A stretch of 64,000 nt of DNA, taken from NCBI GenBank assembly GCA_900552685.1, contig USAJ01000001.1, positions 100,752 to 164,751 of the forward strand, given 5' to 3'. The first letter of the stretch is position 1. Each line of letters begins with the position of its first letter. The stretch is from an uncultured Collinsella sp. (GTDB taxonomy: Bacteria > Actinomycetota > Coriobacteriia > Coriobacteriales > Coriobacteriaceae). Positions 24,916 through 33,208 of this stretch are shown here, one piece after another. Under the pieces are notes generated by a model that had not been told where the DNA came from, did not search any database, and saw only the letters and a program-made list of their open reading frames with translations. The translations under genes were made by a program, and so were the position numbers.

Positions 24916-26019
24916 CTAGCTGCGTTTTCGGATCAGGGCAATGTAGAAGCCCTCAAAGTCGCGGCTAGGCGGAATGGTGAGCGTGCCGGGCAGGCCGTTG
25001 ACGATGGCCGATACCTGACCCGCGGCAATGGCTTCGGTCAGAGCGTTGGACTCGATGCGCGGCTCCTCACCAGCTTCCTGGGTGCGTCGTGCTTCACTTT
25101 CGCTTGGCGTGCCGTCGAGGGGGATGAGCTCGCAGTCCATATGCTTGTCGAGGGCCTCTTGCAGGGCGTCCTCGTTTTCCTGCGGCAAGATCGAACAAGT
25201 CGAATAGACGAGCGTGCCGCCCGGTTTGAGGGCCCCCATGGCGCGGTCCAGAAGTGCTCGCTGCGAGCGGGCGCACTTGCTCAGCAACTGCTCGGTGAGG
25301 CCGCGCAGGCTTTTCTCGTTGCCACTGATGACGGTGCCCGTGCCGGTGCAGGGAGCGTCGAGCAGGATGCGGTCAAAGCGGAAGAACTCGTCGAGCTCGC
25401 GTGCGTCGATGCGCATGACGGGCACGTTTTTGGCACCCTGGCGATGGAGGTTCGACTCGAGCTTTTCGGCGCGGGGAATGCTCATCTCACAGGCGGTGAG
25501 GTGCGCCTGTCCCTGGGTGAGGGCGGCGATCTGCGTCGTCTTGCCGCCGGGGGCTGCGCACATGTCCAGGATGTCCTCGCCTGCCTGGGCGCCCAGGACC
25601 AACGGCGGCATCATGGATGACAGGCTCTGCAGGTAGATTTTGCCGTCGCGGTAGATGTCGAGATCCCACAGATCTGAAACCTGGGCCTCGGGCAGGATAA
25701 AGGCGTCCGGATACCAGGTAACGGTTTGGTGGGCGATGCAGGCGGCATCGAGCGCCGCAGCGATGTCCTCGGCGGTCGCCTTGAGCGTGTTGGCGCGCAG
25801 CGTGACCGGGCGTGTGGCCGCGGCGCCGAAGCCCTCGATCATGAGCTTGGCATCGGCGGGCGCATAGGCGCCGGCGACCGTGTCGACCATAAAGCGCGGC
25901 AGGTCGGCGGCGGAGTGTTGGGCGGCAAGCTGGTCGGAAAGCTCGGTAGCAGCAAACTGCCTGAGCTTGAGCTCGGCCTTGACCTGCTTTTTCTGCTTAC
26001 GACGACGCGGCTTGGACAT
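24916..26019 (-). CDS. RsmB/NOP family rRNA m5C methyltransferase
   Basis: 367 residues with GGAAGGAAAG before the ATG. The S-adenosylmethionine loop is ILDMCAAPGGKTTQIA, motif IV is LLDAPCTGTGTV with one catalytic cysteine, and motif VI is VYSTCSILPQEN with the second; the two cysteines define the RNA m5C methyltransferases. A basic N-terminus (KPRRRKQKKQVK) probably touches RNA. Length fits RsmF-like enzymes lacking the NusB-like domain of RsmB. Exact rRNA target is unknown. It ends close to the next gene on the same strand (60 bp), suggesting one transcript with the synthetase-like gene. Confidence 0.92.
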   Translation of the reverse strand: MSKPRRRKQKKQVKAELKLRQFAATELSDQLAAQHSAADLPRFMVDTVAGAYAPADAKLMIEGFGAAATRPVTLRANTLKATAEDIAAALDAACIAHQTVTWYPDAFILPEAQVSDLWDLDIYRDGKIYLQSLSSMMPPLVLGAQAGEDILDMCAAPGGKTTQIAALTQGQAHLTACEMSIPRAEKLESNLHRQGAKNVPVMRIDARELDEFFRFDRILLDAPCTGTGTVISGNEKSLRGLTEQLLSKCARSQRALLDRAMGALKPGGTLVYSTCSILPQENEDALQEALDKHMDCELIPLDGTPSESEARRTQEAGEEPRIESNALTEAIAAGQVSAIVNGLPGTLTIPPSRDFEGFYIALIRKRS

Positions 26020-26078
26020 CCGTCTTTCCTTCCCGTCCCAAATTGACTACTTTCCGGGCACGCCGCTGCTGGCGTGCT

Positions 26079-28229
26079 TTAGTACTGGCTCTCGTGCTTG
26101 CTAAAGAAGTCGAAGCGCGGGGGCAGCGGCTTCACGCGGTGCTCGCCGGGCTTCTCGCCCAGGCTCTCCACAAACTCATCCGTGGAGGCAAAGATGTTAT
26201 CCCAGCTAAAGAAGGCGACCGGGTCAACGTCGAAGTACTCGCAGATGAGCTCGCAGCCGGCCGGCACGATGCCGTGCATCAGGACGGTGGCCACGCGCAG
26301 CTCGGTAAAGGCGTCGACGAGGGCCTGCGTCATGGCGGCGTTGGCCGGCTCGCCCTCGAGCTTGTTGGCGGCCTTGGAGGCATCGCTCCAGCGCTTGTTG
26401 GCGGCGCGCAGGTAGTCGTCGCACACAGCGAGCGCTCGGTGCGTCTCGAACTTGTACATGGCCTGCTCAAAGGCAAGGGCTGCCTGCTCGGCAGCCTCGA
26501 CCACGGCGGCAGAGGCGGCACCGGCGGGGATGCAACCGTTGCGATAGGGACTCTCGTCGCCCTCCTTGACGGCGACGCCGTAGAAGCAGCTGCGGGCCAG
26601 GCGGTTGAACACGCCGGTCAGCAGCGCGCTCTCCTTAAGGGCGGGGTCGATAACGCGCTTGTCGTCGCAGGCGCGCACCTCGTTGCCGTCCTTGTCCTTG
26701 CCGGTCACGCGCGTGTCGTATGCCTTGGGGCTAAAGCTCACCGGCTTCTCGGACAGGCCGAGCGACAGCCAATGCGCGCGCATCTGCTCGCAGGTGTAGT
26801 GGTTGAGCAGGTCGTCTGCCGGCGGGGGAGGAGTCTGCGAGGACGAGCTTGCCTTTTTGCCCATGTAGAGCAGGTGGTAGCAGGCGCTGACGGTGCTCTG
26901 CGTGAGGTTCCAACCCAGGGCCTCCCACATGGCGGTCTGCGCGATGCAATAGAAGTAGATGTTGTCCTGGCCAATGAACTGGTAGATCTGTGCGTCATCC
27001 GAGCACCACCAGTCGCGCCAGTCGAGCGAGCTGTGCTGGTAGGTGGGCGCGGGGACCTGCGTGGAATCGGCGGCGGGCTCGCCCATGAGGGCGGCATCCT
27101 GGGCGGCGACGCCCTCGGTCACGCCGGCGGCCTTGGCATCGCGTGCGAGCACGGTGCGCGTATAGCTGATGGGAGCCCACAGGCTCTCGGGCCAGCACCA
27201 GCAGGTGACGTCGGAGACGCCATCGACCTCGGGCACCGGAACGCCCCAGTCGATGTTGCCGGTGATGCGGAAGGGTACGAGCGCCTTGCCGCTGCGGAAG
27301 CGCACGCCGCCGTTGGCGAGCACCGCGTGGGCATCGTCGCGCTCCTTCCAGCTGGGGAAGGTGACGGTAAAGCTGCTCTTGTTGCCCTCGGGCTCCAGCA
27401 CGGTGTGCTCGGGAAGCTGATCCTCGACGGCATCGAAGGCCTCGCGGAACTTGTTCTGGATGTAGAGCTGGGCCGGCAGCAGCCACTCTTCCATGGTCTT
27501 GGAGACCACGGAGCGAACCTGCGGGTTCTGGGCGAGCTTGGCGGTATAGGTTTTCATAAAGTCGAGGTAGGCCGGCAGGTCGAAGTAGAGGTTGTCGACC
27601 GGGCGCAGCTCGGGCACCTCGCCGGTGAGCTGGCTTTTGGGCGTGATGAGCTCCTCGGGCTCAAACTGGTGACCCAGGTCGCACTCGTCGGCATAAGCCT
27701 TCTCTGACTTGCAGCCCTGGATGGGGCAGCGGCCGATCACCTGGCGGCCGTTGAGGAACGTGCCGGCCTTGGCGTCGTAGAACTGCAGCGTGGAGCGCTT
27801 GGAGATGGTGCCCTGCTCGTGCAGGCGCTCGATAACCTCGGCGGTCACCTCGTTGTGAATCTGCACAGCTGGCTCAAGGCCCGAGCCGCCGTAGATATCG
27901 CAGCTGATGTTGTAGTTGTTGAGGGTCGCGGCCTGGCGGGAGTGATTGGACTCGACATACTCGCCGATGGACTTATCGTAGCCTTCGTTCTCCTTGAGCT
28001 TGCGGTAGCTCTCCATGATGGGCGAGCCATAGCAGTCGGTGCCCGAGGTGAAGATGACGTTCTCGCGGCCCAGGCGGTCGCGCAGGAAGCGGGCGAAGAA
28101 GTCGGCAGGGACAAAGACGCCGCCAACGTGGCCAAAGTGAAGGCCCTTGTTGCCGTAGGGCTCGCCGGCGGTAACGATGGCGCGGCGAGGCCAGCTGGGA
28201 CGGTCGTTCATGGAGTATTTGGATGCCAT
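26079..28229 (-). CDS. Methionyl-tRNA-synthetase-like class I synthetase with degenerate KMSKS
   Basis: 716 residues from the ATG at 28229 (AAGGAG upstream). The N-terminal Rossmann fold has GEPYGNKGLHFGHVGG with HFGH as the HIGH motif, then NVIFTSGTDCYGSP. A zinc-knuckle insertion is present (CPIQGC with a later C and LGH). ITGNIDWGVPVPE and IYQFIGQDNIYFYCIA match MetG. The KMSKS loop reads MGKKASSSSQTPPP, which lacks the canonical sequence. The family is the MetG-like class I ligases annotated in Firmicutes and Coriobacteriia alongside a normal MetG. Whether it charges tRNA(Met) or has another role is open; I cannot see a second metG in this window. Confidence 0.82.
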   Translation of the reverse strand: MASKYSMNDRPSWPRRAIVTAGEPYGNKGLHFGHVGGVFVPADFFARFLRDRLGRENVIFTSGTDCYGSPIMESYRKLKENEGYDKSIGEYVESNHSRQAATLNNYNISCDIYGGSGLEPAVQIHNEVTAEVIERLHEQGTISKRSTLQFYDAKAGTFLNGRQVIGRCPIQGCKSEKAYADECDLGHQFEPEELITPKSQLTGEVPELRPVDNLYFDLPAYLDFMKTYTAKLAQNPQVRSVVSKTMEEWLLPAQLYIQNKFREAFDAVEDQLPEHTVLEPEGNKSSFTVTFPSWKERDDAHAVLANGGVRFRSGKALVPFRITGNIDWGVPVPEVDGVSDVTCWCWPESLWAPISYTRTVLARDAKAAGVTEGVAAQDAALMGEPAADSTQVPAPTYQHSSLDWRDWWCSDDAQIYQFIGQDNIYFYCIAQTAMWEALGWNLTQSTVSACYHLLYMGKKASSSSQTPPPPADDLLNHYTCEQMRAHWLSLGLSEKPVSFSPKAYDTRVTGKDKDGNEVRACDDKRVIDPALKESALLTGVFNRLARSCFYGVAVKEGDESPYRNGCIPAGAASAAVVEAAEQAALAFEQAMYKFETHRALAVCDDYLRAANKRWSDASKAANKLEGEPANAAMTQALVDAFTELRVATVLMHGIVPAGCELICEYFDVDPVAFFSWDNIFASTDEFVESLGEKPGEHRVKPLPPRFDFFSKHESQY

Positions 28230-28361
28230 GGGACTCCTTCGCATATGGTGAGGGCGCGGCCGGGCGCGGGGCTCGGCGGCGCGGTGGTCAATTCGTGCAT
28301 ATCGTTCGACATTATCGCACATGCGGGCGGGTGCGTGGCAGGGGCGCTATCCTAAGATGCT

Positions 28362-28928
28362 ATGAATGAGATTTCCAACATACATGCGTTTGAGGACGAG
28401 GATTTTCTGCACGCTTGCTTCGTGTGGGGGATGGTCGTAGTCGGCGTGTTTGCCGTGTGCCTGGTGCCGGTGTTTATGCTGCTGGGCGGGCCTGCAGACT
28501 TGGATGCGGCTGACGCGGGCGGCTGGATGGCTGTCGTGGGCTGGATAGTCGGCTTGGCTGCGGTTTCTGCGGCGTCATTTGCCGTGCACGAGCTGGTGCA
28601 CGGTGTGTTTTTTAAGCTGCTGGCGCCTGCGGGCGCGCAGGTGACCTTTGGGGCGAATCGCGAGACGGCGATGATCTATGCCTGCGCCGAGGGCGTTGTG
28701 TATTCGCGCCGGCGGTACATGGCGGTTTGCCTGGCGCCGACGGTTGTTGTGACGGCGGCGTTTGCCCTGGGGTTTGCGTTTTCGGGCTATCCGCTGCTGT
28801 GCTACCTGGCGGCCGGCTTGCATTTGTCGGGCTGTGTGGGCGACTGGTATTACGTGCGGACCATTTTGCGCGACCGCCGCATTGTCGCCTGCGAGGACAC
28901 GTCCTTCGGCGTGCGCTTTTTCGGGTGA
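28362..28928 (+). CDS. DUF3267 membrane protein with HExxH motif
   Basis: 188 residues with four membrane helices. VHELVHGVFFKLL gives the HExxH zinc-peptidase motif inside helix 2, as in DUF3267 proteins, a family distantly like site-2 proteases. The rest (YSRRRYMAVCLAPTVVVTAAF, GDWYYVRTIL) also fits DUF3267. A third metal ligand could be the Asp in GDWYY. Substrate unknown. It runs into queH with a 4-bp gap, so the two share a transcript, though no functional link is evident. Its ribosome site is weak. Confidence 0.82.
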   Translation: MNEISNIHAFEDEDFLHACFVWGMVVVGVFAVCLVPVFMLLGGPADLDAADAGGWMAVVGWIVGLAAVSAASFAVHELVHGVFFKLLAPAGAQVTFGANRETAMIYACAEGVVYSRRRYMAVCLAPTVVVTAAFALGFAFSGYPLLCYLAAGLHLSGCVGDWYYVRTILRDRRIVACEDTSFGVRFFG

Positions 28929-28932
28929 GGAG

Positions 28933-29514
28933 ATGTCGATGAAGCCGTTGTTGTTGCACGCCTGCTGTGCGCCGTGCTCTCTTGAGCCGGTCCACCTGCT
29001 GCGCGAGGAGGGGTTTGAGCCTGCGATTTGCTGGACCAACCCCAATATTCAACCGCGCGATGAATGGCAGCGGCGTTTGGACGAGCTGCGCCGGTGGTGT
29101 GCCGATGGCGACATCGAGCTTATCGAGGCGGGGGAGGACCGTGAGCGCTGGGAGGCCGGCGTGGCACCGCTGGGTGCCGATCGGCCCCGTCGCTGTCGTG
29201 CGTGCTATGCCCTGCGCTTGGCTGAGGCGTGCCGCGTGGCCCAGGAGCGTGGGTTTGAGTTTGTGGGTACGACGCTCGCCGTCTCGCCGTACCAGTTGTT
29301 CGAAACCTGCAATGATGTGTTGGAGCGTCTGGCTGCCGCCCGCGGTCTCACTCCGGTGATTCGCGATTTTCGTCCGTATTACCCCGAGGCGACACGCCGT
29401 TCGCGCGAGCTGGGCATGTATCGGCAGAACTACTGTGGTTGCCGCTTCTCGGCTGTCGAGGCGGCCATGGACCGCGCCCGCATCCGCGACGAGCGTAAAG
29501 CCGCCAAAAAGTAG
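28933..29514 (+). CDS. queH: Epoxyqueuosine reductase QueH
   Basis: 193 residues. The start is the ATG at 28933, with GTGAGGAG immediately before. QueH (DUF208) reduces epoxyqueuosine to queuosine in tRNA and replaces QueG in many anaerobes. The iron-sulfur and redox cysteines are all visible: LLHACCAPCS at the N-terminus, RCRACYALRL in the middle and NYCGCRFS near the end. FVGTTLAVSPYQ is also a family block. The genes for the two preceding steps, queA (35630) and tgt (40576), are in this window but in separate transcripts. Confidence 0.93.
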   Translation: MSMKPLLLHACCAPCSLEPVHLLREEGFEPAICWTNPNIQPRDEWQRRLDELRRWCADGDIELIEAGEDRERWEAGVAPLGADRPRRCRACYALRLAEACRVAQERGFEFVGTTLAVSPYQLFETCNDVLERLAAARGLTPVIRDFRPYYPEATRRSRELGMYRQNYCGCRFSAVEAAMDRARIRDERKAAKK

Positions 29515-29574
29515 TTCATTTGGGCTGGGGCCTTGAGCTGTCTGTGCGGTACGGTCGTTTTTGGGAAAGTCGAT

Positions 29575-30231
29575 TTAATTAAGCGTGTGATCGTGGCTCG
29601 CTTGATACCAAACGACGACTCCTATGATTCTAATCCTCCGTTTGTTAAACATCAGATCCGGACTTGCTGTTGCATATGAATGGGACGACAGCACAATCAT
29701 GTCGTTTCCTTCTGCAAATCGCCTAATTACCGGTGTTTTACCGTCTGCGAGCGCCAATACAGCACAGCCGTTCCAAGGCTTTGCGGTGGTATCGACAAGT
29801 AGTAAGCTGCCGGGAGGGTAAATGCGGGACATTTCGTCACCTTTGATTTTAACGAAAACGCTATGTGGGTGACGCTTGGCTACGTCTACGGGCGCGCAAG
29901 CATTTTGTTGGCTGTGCGTGATGCGGCGCTTTTGCGATTCGATATCGATGACGGGAAATGCGCCCTCCATTTCGTGGATAGCAGGGTCTTCGTCGGTGAC
30001 GATTCTTTTATTTGCGAGCTTTACGGCCAAACCGTTTTCCTCGCCAACAAGTTCATCGCGGGTGCAACCGAAGAGCGCTTGTAACTTTTCAATATGGCGC
30101 TCACGGGGGGCATACCGACTTTTTTCCCAACGACAAACGGTCTCTTTAGATACCCCCAACATCTCTGCAAGTTGCGCCTGACCAAGATGCTCCATGGTGC
30201 GGAGTTTACGAATATTTGCCCCGAAGCCCAT
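29575..30231 (-). CDS. XRE regulator with inactive LexA-like (S24) domain
   Basis: 218 residues from the ATG at 30231, with GAGGAT upstream. An N-terminal helix-turn-helix (GQAQLAEMLGVSKETVCRWEKSRYAP) leads to an S24/LexA-like C-terminal fold. In active self-cleaving repressors the motif GDSM holds the catalytic serine; here it reads GDEM, and the later Lys strand reads VIRRF, so both catalytic residues are absent. It probably senses a ligand rather than cleaving itself. It starts 2 bp after the second arginine deiminase gene and is therefore co-transcribed; the likely target is the arginine locus. Confidence 0.88.
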   Translation of the reverse strand: MGFGANIRKLRTMEHLGQAQLAEMLGVSKETVCRWEKSRYAPRERHIEKLQALFGCTRDELVGEENGLAVKLANKRIVTDEDPAIHEMEGAFPVIDIESQKRRITHSQQNACAPVDVAKRHPHSVFVKIKGDEMSRIYPPGSLLLVDTTAKPWNGCAVLALADGKTPVIRRFAEGNDMIVLSSHSYATASPDLMFNKRRIRIIGVVVWYQASHDHTLN

Positions 30232-30233
30232 GG

Positions 30234-31484
30234 CTATAGATCCTCTCGCCACAGGGGGAGGCATAGACAGTTTGTGCCACCATAGCCTTTGGTGAGCTCG
30301 TCAATGGATAACGGGAATAATTCCATTCCTGCTTTCTCAAGCGCTTCGTTGGTCCAAACGTTTTCTTCATATACGCATAGTTTTCCTGGCGAGAGCGCAA
30401 GGATAGACGTTGCGTTGTTCCGGCGCTCTCTTTCGTAGGCGGTTTGATTCCCGCCTCCGCAGTCAATTACTTTTATTGGTTCGCAACAGGCTGCAGAGAG
30501 TATTTCCGGAATCGTGCGATCGATAGGAGTGATCGTAAGGCCCTTTCCGGATCGTTTTAGTTGAATGCTGTATGCATCAACGGCATTGCATATCTCACGA
30601 TCGATGAGGAACGCGTCGTGATCAATTCTACTTATGAACGTATCGAGGTGGATACGCAGCCCGTCAGAGGGGACTCGAATCGCAATTAGCTCGGTGGTCT
30701 GGAATTTATTTGAGGTCAGGAGCTCTTTTGCAAGTGACTCGACGGCGGCGGGTTCAGTTCGGTCAGAGATTCCAACTAAAATTGTCTTAGCACTGATAAC
30801 AAGAATGTCTCCGCCTTCGATATGGTAACTACTCCTGTTCAAATCACATACTGGGGTTTCTCCCATGATCTTGTGGTGGGTGAATATCTGCCGGTATAAG
30901 GCGACCTCACGATCACGCTCAGGCCAATACATATGATTTAGGATGATGCCGTCTCCGACTACCACAGCAGGATCACGAGTGAAAAAAAGCGTGTTGAGGG
31001 GATTGACCAAGAGCGAGGCGGGGTCAAATTGCTCGTGCACGAGCGCTCGTAGTGTTTCCGACTGGTTTGAACATAGCTCAGTGTCTCCAAAGCGAATGCC
31101 GTTAAGTACTATATTCACCAATTCCTGGGTGTTCTTAGCGTTCTCAAACAGCTGGGTTATTGTCTCGAGGAACTCTCTGCCTGTTGCTCCGCTGCAACGG
31201 AGGTAGTCATCAATAAAATATTTAAGTGATTGGGGCTCAGTTTCAAGTGAGTCTTCGAGAAGGTCCCTAATTTCAATGGTTTCTACGCCATGCTTCTTAA
31301 GCAATTGAACCATGGAATCGTGCTCATATATTGCTTTGTCGAGGTCAAAACGACCGCTCCATTTTCGCAGGGAGAAAACTTGGCTGAAGTCGGCATCAGG
31401 GTAGTTTTGTGTTTCAGCTCCAGGTCGATGGACAAGTACGGCTTTTAAATGACCGATTTCATTTGTTATGTGTACGCCTTGCAT
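30234..31484 (-). CDS. Divergent second arginine deiminase
   Basis: 416 residues. The core residues of arginine deiminase are kept: FTRDPA, HIEGGD, IHLDTF and the nucleophile cysteine in NCLCLPLWRED. Hydrolysis of arginine to citrulline and ammonia is therefore possible. It is clearly different from the canonical ArcA at 33209: the gate loop before the cysteine is KGYGGTNC instead of RGRGGPRC, and the REQWNDGSNTLA block reads RERRNNATSILA. Ribosome site CAGGAGACAG precedes the ATG. It is divergent from arcD and co-transcribed with the XRE regulator, so it may be inducible, or act as an arginine-sensing partner; the latter is speculation. Confidence 0.9.
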   Translation of the reverse strand: MQGVHITNEIGHLKAVLVHRPGAETQNYPDADFSQVFSLRKWSGRFDLDKAIYEHDSMVQLLKKHGVETIEIRDLLEDSLETEPQSLKYFIDDYLRCSGATGREFLETITQLFENAKNTQELVNIVLNGIRFGDTELCSNQSETLRALVHEQFDPASLLVNPLNTLFFTRDPAVVVGDGIILNHMYWPERDREVALYRQIFTHHKIMGETPVCDLNRSSYHIEGGDILVISAKTILVGISDRTEPAAVESLAKELLTSNKFQTTELIAIRVPSDGLRIHLDTFISRIDHDAFLIDREICNAVDAYSIQLKRSGKGLTITPIDRTIPEILSAACCEPIKVIDCGGGNQTAYERERRNNATSILALSPGKLCVYEENVWTNEALEKAGMELFPLSIDELTKGYGGTNCLCLPLWREDL

Positions 31485-31567
31485 GTCTGTCTCCTGTCCT
31501 GCTGGTTTTTATATAAGGCTAAGGCAGGTTCCTTGTTGTGTTGCGGAAAAGTTTAAAGACGTATGTA

Positions 31568-31615
31568 ATTGATAAATAACATCAATTTTAAATATCAGAT
31601 TGATTAATAACGTCA
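31568..31615. promoter_or_regulatory. Paired candidate operators between the two arginine operons
   Basis: Two 17-bp direct repeats, ATTGATAAATAACATCA (31568-31584) and ATTGATTAATAACGTCA (31599-31615), match at 15 positions with starts 31 bp apart, about three helical turns. Each contains a dyad of the form TTGAT-N7-(A/G)TCA. They lie in an AT-rich patch of the 253-bp divergent region, about 85-120 bp from the minus-strand start and 120-170 bp from arcD. A site for the XRE regulator or an ArgR-type protein is likely. Confidence 0.6.
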
Positions 31616-31737
31616 CTTTAGCTGCCGTTCATAGGTGAAAAGCGACACGATGGCGATGGTTGGCCGACCAACGCTGAGCAACCTCATACATTTATGGTGC
31701 CAGCTGGATAGATGGGAAAAGGAATGAAGGAGGAGAT

Positions 31738-33180
31738 ATGGCAGCGGAAAGTTCGAAAGGCATCAAGCAGTTCAAGGTCCCGCACGTATATGCGATCATC
31801 TTTGCACTTATGGTCATCTTCGCTGTTCTCACGTGGATTGTTCCCTCTGGGTCCTATCAGCGTCAGGAGGTGAACGGTCGTGAAGTCACTGTCGCAGGTA
31901 CGTATGAGCAGAGTGAAAAGACATATATTGACGAGGAAACCGGGGATGAAGTAGATCTCAGACAAGGCGTCTTCGATGTTCTTCAGGCTCCAACGCGCGG
32001 TATACAAGAGGCAATTGAGGTCGTTGCATTCATCTTGATTGTGGGCGGTTCGTTTCAGGTTATTACTAAAACGGGCGCTATCACGAGCGGAATGGGTCGT
32101 GTCGTTCGCCGCTTTAAGAACAAAGACATTCTAATTATTCCTATTGCGATGGTTCTCTTTGCATTGGGCGGAACGAGCTTTGGCATGGCGGAAGAAACTC
32201 TCCCGTTCTTTGCGATCTTCATGCCAATTATGATGGCTATGGGCTTCGACTCGATGACGGCGTTCATGGTCGTGTTCGTTGGAGCGCGCACGGGTTACAT
32301 CGCCTCAACGATTAATCCGTTTAATGTTCTCATTGCGCAAGGTATTCTTGGTATTCAGGGCAACCCCCAGCTGTGGCTGCGTATGATTGCCTGGGTTGTT
32401 TTGACTGCCGTTGCAATTACTTGGGTTGTCCTCTATGCACGAAGGGTAAAGAAGAACCCTGAGTCATCGATCACATTTGAGGATGATATCGCCAAGAAAG
32501 TCGAGTTCGCTGCCGATGAATCTGCCCTTGACGCGGAATTTACGGGTCGTCAAAAAGGCGTGCTTGCGGTATTTATCGCTGGTATGTGCCTTATCATCTG
32601 GGGACTTGTGACCCAGGGCTGGTATATGAACGAGATTTCTGCGGTCTTTTTGGCCATGGGCCTGTTGGCTGGTGTTATTGCGGGCTTTAGTCAGGACGTC
32701 ATCGCTCAGGAATTTGTTGCGGGTATCGCTGACTTTGCTTTCTCGGCAATTGTCGTTGGACTTGCGCGTGGCATCCTTGTCATTGCCTCTGACGGCATGA
32801 TCATCGATACCATCCTCAATGCGCTCGCCACTGGTCTGGGCGGCATCCCGGCGGTTCTCTTTACTACGCTTCTTTATGCGGTTGAGAACCTCCTGGCGAT
32901 TCTGGTTCCCAGCTCATCTGGCCTTGCAGCACTGACCGCTCCCATTTTTGGACCTTTGACCGAACTCATGGGCCTAAATCCCGAGGCCGCCGTGTGGGCT
33001 CTCTCCATGGGTAGCGCGACGATGTCTTTGATCTGTCCTACTAGTGCCATTCTTGTAGCGGGTTTGGGCGTGTGCAAGATCAAGCTTGGCCAGTGGTGGA
33101 AGACCGTTTGGAAATTCTTCTTGGTCGTGTCGCTCATCAATATCGTATTCGTAGCAATCTCGGGACTTATTGCCCTGTAG
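31738..33180 (+). CDS. YfcC/ArcD-type arginine-ornithine antiporter
   Basis: 480 residues, about 12 membrane helices, in the YfcC/DcuC-like carrier family. After AAGGAGGAG and ATG the first helix is VYAIIFALMVIFAVLTWIVPSGSYQR, followed by a hydrophilic loop. Later landmarks are GGTSFGMAEETLPFFAIFMPIM, GARTGYIASTINPFNVLIAQ and LVPSSSGLAALTAPI. Because it heads an operon with arginine deiminase and ornithine carbamoyltransferase, it should exchange external arginine for ornithine (or citrulline). It is not the APC-type ArcD of Pseudomonas. The specificity comes from context, not from the protein itself. Confidence 0.87.
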   Translation: MAAESSKGIKQFKVPHVYAIIFALMVIFAVLTWIVPSGSYQRQEVNGREVTVAGTYEQSEKTYIDEETGDEVDLRQGVFDVLQAPTRGIQEAIEVVAFILIVGGSFQVITKTGAITSGMGRVVRRFKNKDILIIPIAMVLFALGGTSFGMAEETLPFFAIFMPIMMAMGFDSMTAFMVVFVGARTGYIASTINPFNVLIAQGILGIQGNPQLWLRMIAWVVLTAVAITWVVLYARRVKKNPESSITFEDDIAKKVEFAADESALDAEFTGRQKGVLAVFIAGMCLIIWGLVTQGWYMNEISAVFLAMGLLAGVIAGFSQDVIAQEFVAGIADFAFSAIVVGLARGILVIASDGMIIDTILNALATGLGGIPAVLFTTLLYAVENLLAILVPSSSGLAALTAPIFGPLTELMGLNPEAAVWALSMGSATMSLICPTSAILVAGLGVCKIKLGQWWKTVWKFFLVVSLINIVFVAISGLIAL

Positions 33181-33208
33181 GTTTCATGGCTGAAATGGAG
33201 TAACAGGA

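Noticed and set aside
26043..27707. Long plus-strand frame opposite the MetG-like gene
   Set aside because: Antisense shadow; composition (Gly/Val/His/Leu) lacks any recognisable domain, while the minus strand has HIGH-type and zinc motifs.
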